Assembly (NCBI GenBank): GCA_002292375.1
Contig: DBBV01000006.1
Span: 145,320 to 209,319, forward strand
DNA length: 64,000 nucleotides
From: Methylococcaceae bacterium UBA975
Lineage (GTDB): Bacteria; Pseudomonadota; Gammaproteobacteria; Methylococcales; Cycloclasticaceae
Direction: 5' to 3'
The notes beneath the pieces are model-generated. The model was not told where the DNA came from, did not search any database, and saw only the letters and a list, made by a program, of their open reading frames with translations. The position numbers and the translations under genes are program-made. Of this stretch, positions 62,775 to 64,000 are shown one piece after another (within the stretch, counting starts at the first letter, position 1; the number at the start of each line of letters is the position of its first letter).

Positions 62775-63040
62775 GTAATAATATGTTGATTTGGTTATTG
62801 GTGGTAGAAGTGATTTTATTGGTTGTTATTGGCCTAGCGGTTGTCTATTTTTTGGGTGGTCGGCAAAAAAAAGAAGCGCATCTTGCGATCAATAACCTGA
62901 CGAAGAAGATTAAAAGAAATTCCGAAGAACGAAAAGGTAACGTAGCGGGTGATGCCGTTTTTTCTTCGATGGATGAAGGGCAAAAAAACGAGTTTCTTGA
63001 AGAAATTCAACAATCAGAATGTACAAAAGGAGGTTTCTGA
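62771..63040 (+). CDS. Small membrane-anchored protein
   Basis: An 89-residue protein starting at a GTG that overlaps the VWA stop (GTGA). One N-terminal helix (LIWLLVVEVILLVVIGLAVVYF) is followed by basic residues (GRQKKE) and a polar tail, so the tail is probably cytoplasmic. No domain is recognised. It ends at a TGA just after an AGGAGG, next to the following gene's start. Confidence 0.65.
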   Translation: MSNNMLIWLLVVEVILLVVIGLAVVYFLGGRQKKEAHLAINNLTKKIKRNSEERKGNVAGDAVFSSMDEGQKNEFLEEIQQSECTKGGF

Positions 63041-63041
63041 T

Positions 63042-63407
63042 TTGGCCTTACTAGACGCGCATGTCAATGAAATATCTGTGCCGTATTTAAAAGCTATTAA
63101 AAGTGCTGCCGTGCATTCTGAGGCTCAAAGTAGTAATGCGCTTGAAGTCTCCGAGCTAAATAGTCAGCTATCTATAGTGCTTGATGAAAAAGAGAGGCTG
63201 TCACAGCAACTATCCGCCGCCTTAAAAACCTTGGATGAGGTGTCAAACGAGTACGCAAACATGTTTGATGGAAGTAAGGACAAGGATGAGTTAATTAAAA
63301 GTAAGGCGCGGATGTTGACTTATTATGAGCGAAGTGTGGCGGACGATAAAGACCTTACATCCAATAAAAAAACAAGTTCGCCGTTTGGGCAGATGGAGGA
63401 TTTGTAA
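63042..63407 (+). CDS. Coiled-coil protein, unknown
   Basis: About 121 residues from a TTG at 63042, eight bases after a perfect AGGAGG (63028-63033). Mostly helical; residues about 30-75 look like a coiled coil (ELNSQLSIVLDEKERLSQQL). The frame is open farther upstream but that part overlaps the previous gene. No domain is recognised. It could also be read as the continuation of the previous gene by a +1 shift. Confidence 0.6.
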   Translation: MALLDAHVNEISVPYLKAIKSAAVHSEAQSSNALEVSELNSQLSIVLDEKERLSQQLSAALKTLDEVSNEYANMFDGSKDKDELIKSKARMLTYYERSVADDKDLTSNKKTSSPFGQMEDL

Positions 63408-64000
63408 ATGAGTGAGGGTCTGCAAATTATTCTGGTTGAAGTCTTGTTTGTGCTAATAGCAGGTAACGTTTTCTTTTTTCTTAAAGCACGACGTAAAAAG
63501 AAGGCGATGAGGAATAATTTATCTGCACTGCTTAAAAAAGTGTCAAACGAAGCGGCTGTACGTAAAGAATTATTATTAGGTCAACTAAAGGGCTTAGGTC
63601 AATCAGACGAACAAGCAGAACAAGGTGTTAGTGACCTGATAGAGGCAGAAAAAGGCTGTCTGAAAAAGTTGATAGCGTTTCAGTTATCGCAACAAGTAGA
63701 TGAGGTGGCGATATTAAATGAGGTGATACATGATTTAGGTGTGGTTTATATAGGCACCTTTGAGCATCATGCCGCCACAGCGACGCAAGGGTCGGAGGAA
63801 GTTGATGTAGTAGTAGAAGAATCCCAGCCCCCTATTGCTCCAGTTGAAAATAGCGCTCTTTCAGATGAAGACGATATTGAGATGACCCTAGATTCAGATC
63901 AAGAACTAGCTGTTGACGATGAGATAGACGTGTCATTAGATATTAATGACCTTGATGAGGTGGTGGACTTAGAGAAAAGCCCAGAACCAAGCCCAGAACC
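63408..64000 (+). CDS. Membrane-anchored protein with acidic tail, cut by the window edge
   Basis: Begins with ATG right after the previous TAA and stays open for 197 codons to the edge. One N-terminal helix (IILVEVLFVLIAGNVFFFL) and a basic stop-transfer (ARRKKKA) precede a helical part, then a strongly acidic tail (DEDDIEMTLDSD..., DDEIDVSLDIND) and SPEP repeats at the edge. Its start resembles the 62771 gene in layout. Function unknown. Confidence 0.7.
   Translation, partial: MSEGLQIILVEVLFVLIAGNVFFFLKARRKKKAMRNNLSALLKKVSNEAAVRKELLLGQLKGLGQSDEQAEQGVSDLIEAEKGCLKKLIAFQLSQQVDEVAILNEVIHDLGVVYIGTFEHHAATATQGSEEVDVVVEESQPPIAPVENSALSDEDDIEMTLDSDQELAVDDEIDVSLDINDLDEVVDLEKSPEPSPE

Overview
The window reads as chromosomal DNA of a gammaproteobacterium. 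Its blocks match conserved Pseudomonas-type neighbourhoods: rsmB-fmt-def with a divergent LysM-dprA group; hemC-hemD-hemX-hemY beside algZ-algR and argH; cyaA; lptM-lysA-dapF-DUF484-xerC; and hslVU-DUF971-ubiE-ubiJ-ubiB. The moderate-to-low GC text and the joining of these blocks suggest a marine lineage such as Cycloclasticus or Methylophaga; that placement is my inference. Coding density is high, with many ATGA- or GTGA-type overlaps and several GTG/TTG starts. I found no rRNA, tRNA, CRISPR array, insertion sequence or prophage.

Layout: 1-5.5 kb (minus) holds ntrY, a DUF4390 gene, rsmB, fmt and def. 5.6-12.7 kb (plus) holds LysM protein, dprA, smg, topA, purE, tsaC and hemF, with mlaC facing them. 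13.8-15.6 kb is hemB-aroE. 15.6-17.9 kb (minus) has PilZ, EAL-HDOD and gamma-carbonic anhydrase genes. 18-20.8 kb is prlC with an SH3-membrane protein. 21-23 kb has tusA and ubiD. 22.8-28.8 kb (minus) is algZ-algR-hemC-hemD-hemX-hemY. 28.9-34 kb is argH, a PAS/degenerate-GGDEF gene and cyaA. 34.1-36.3 kb (minus) is an esterase, oxyR and a peroxiredoxin with an OxyR-like site between the last two. 36.4-40.3 kb is lptM-lysA-dapF-DUF484-xerC. 41-46.9 kb is hslVU, DUF971, ubiquinone genes and a redoxin.

From about 46.9 to 50.5 kb the gene content becomes accessory: DUF429, an HNH nuclease, a frameshifted HEPN/AbiU2-like gene, a multi-hairpin intergenic element, a cysteine-rich small protein and an orphan binding protein. 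50.6-56.5 kb holds a TonB receptor convergent with a zinc-type uptake operon (small metal-binding protein, porin, binding protein, permease) that lacks an ATPase gene. 56.8-61 kb is the carbon operon tkt-gap-pgk. The last 2.8 kb is a poorly characterised operon of a VWA membrane protein and two or three membrane-anchored coiled-coil or acidic proteins; it runs off the right edge.

The least explained parts are the end operon, the 46.9-49.2 kb accessory block with its structured repeat and broken HEPN gene, and the PAS/degenerate-GGDEF gene coupled to adenylate cyclase.
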